This document shows positions 14,534-14,644 of a stretch of DNA of 14,644 bases, piece after piece. The notes beneath the pieces are model-generated. The model saw only the letters and a list, made by a program, of their open reading frames with translations, ran no database searches and was not told the origin of the DNA. The stretch lies in assembly GCA_031288745.1 (NCBI GenBank), contig JAITQT010000395.1:1-14644 (forward strand), in the 5' to 3' direction. Positions within the stretch are counted from its first letter, which is position 1, and the number at the start of each line of letters is the position of its first letter. This DNA comes from Deltaproteobacteria bacterium. Its GTDB lineage: Bacteria > Desulfobacterota > Desulfarculia > Adiutricales > Adiutricaceae. The translations under genes and the position numbers were made by a program.

Positions 14534-14644
14534 TTACAATATGTTAGGGCTGACCAAAACCAACCAGACACTCCAGGCTTGATATTTGTTTTGTATTTTG
14601 GACAAAATATCCCTCTCGTCGCGCACCTTGGTGGAGTCGACTAT
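14534..14644 (-). CDS. C-terminal end of an unidentified ORF running off the right edge
   Basis: The minus-strand frame enters at the window edge and ends at TAA 14536-14534, giving 36 residues: IVDSTKVRDERDILSKIQNK then YQAWSVWLVLVSPNIL. The first part has a helical, charged, coding-like look. It is too short to identify and could belong with the 14169-14477 fragment to one accessory or phage-derived cluster. Confidence 0.3.
   Translation of the reverse strand: MVDSTKVRDERDILSKIQNKYQAWSVWLVLVSPNIL

Overview
The window looks like a chromosomal segment of a Gram-negative, probably deltaproteobacterial (Desulfobacterota-type) organism whose genome carries mobile DNA and is losing sequence in places. 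The lineage is inferred from the style of FliI, RecO, the SPASM radical SAM enzymes, a periplasmic lipoprotein and a secreted LytR_C-type protein. No rRNA or other decisive marker is present. A host-associated, eroding genome (for example of the termite-gut deltaproteobacterial kind) would fit the long spacers, weak ribosome sites, interspersed repeats and broken transposase, but this is not proven.

Layout. Bases 1-327 are the right end of an IS200/IS605 element: the 3' end of tnpA and an array of hairpins with CTTTAG-like loops. From 573 to 12659 every confident gene is on the minus strand. In transcription order (high to low coordinate) these are: a putative FxLYD-like lipoprotein (12659-12207); methionine aminopeptidase map (about 11712-10939); a tightly overlapping cluster of a possible 42-residue ORF, a Sel1-repeat protein, a SPASM radical SAM enzyme and recO (10542-7912); rluB-type pseudouridine synthase, an orphan fliI and a CitMHS-type ion transporter (7544-3843); and a secreted proline-rich LytR_C-domain protein overlapping a second SPASM radical SAM enzyme (3355-573). 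From about 12.9 kb to the right edge lies an accessory zone with an A/T-rich block, a frameshifted IS1182-like transposase remnant, an unrecognised minus-strand gene fragment, a nested palindrome and the tail of another ORF running off the edge.

The most notable element is a non-coding interspersed repeat in three copies (3380-3665, 10647-10933, 11944-12199), absent from any gene and not encoding a protein. It has terminal inverted repeats around CCGTTCAC and is flanked by 8-bp target duplications: perfect for copies 1 and 3, 7 of 8 for copy 2. It contains a conserved internal stem in which one copy shows a compensatory base-pair change. It behaves as a MITE, possibly mobilised by an IS66-type transposase. 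All three insertions sit exactly on the edge of a gene: one at a start codon and two at stop codons.

Functional links: two separate operons pair a SPASM radical SAM enzyme with another protein through a 4-bp ATGA overlap. One partner is secreted and proline-rich; the other set contains a Sel1 protein and RecO. RluB (ribosome modification), RecO (recombinational repair) and Map (N-terminal methionine removal) are housekeeping. FliI is a flagellar export ATPase isolated here from any other flagellar gene.
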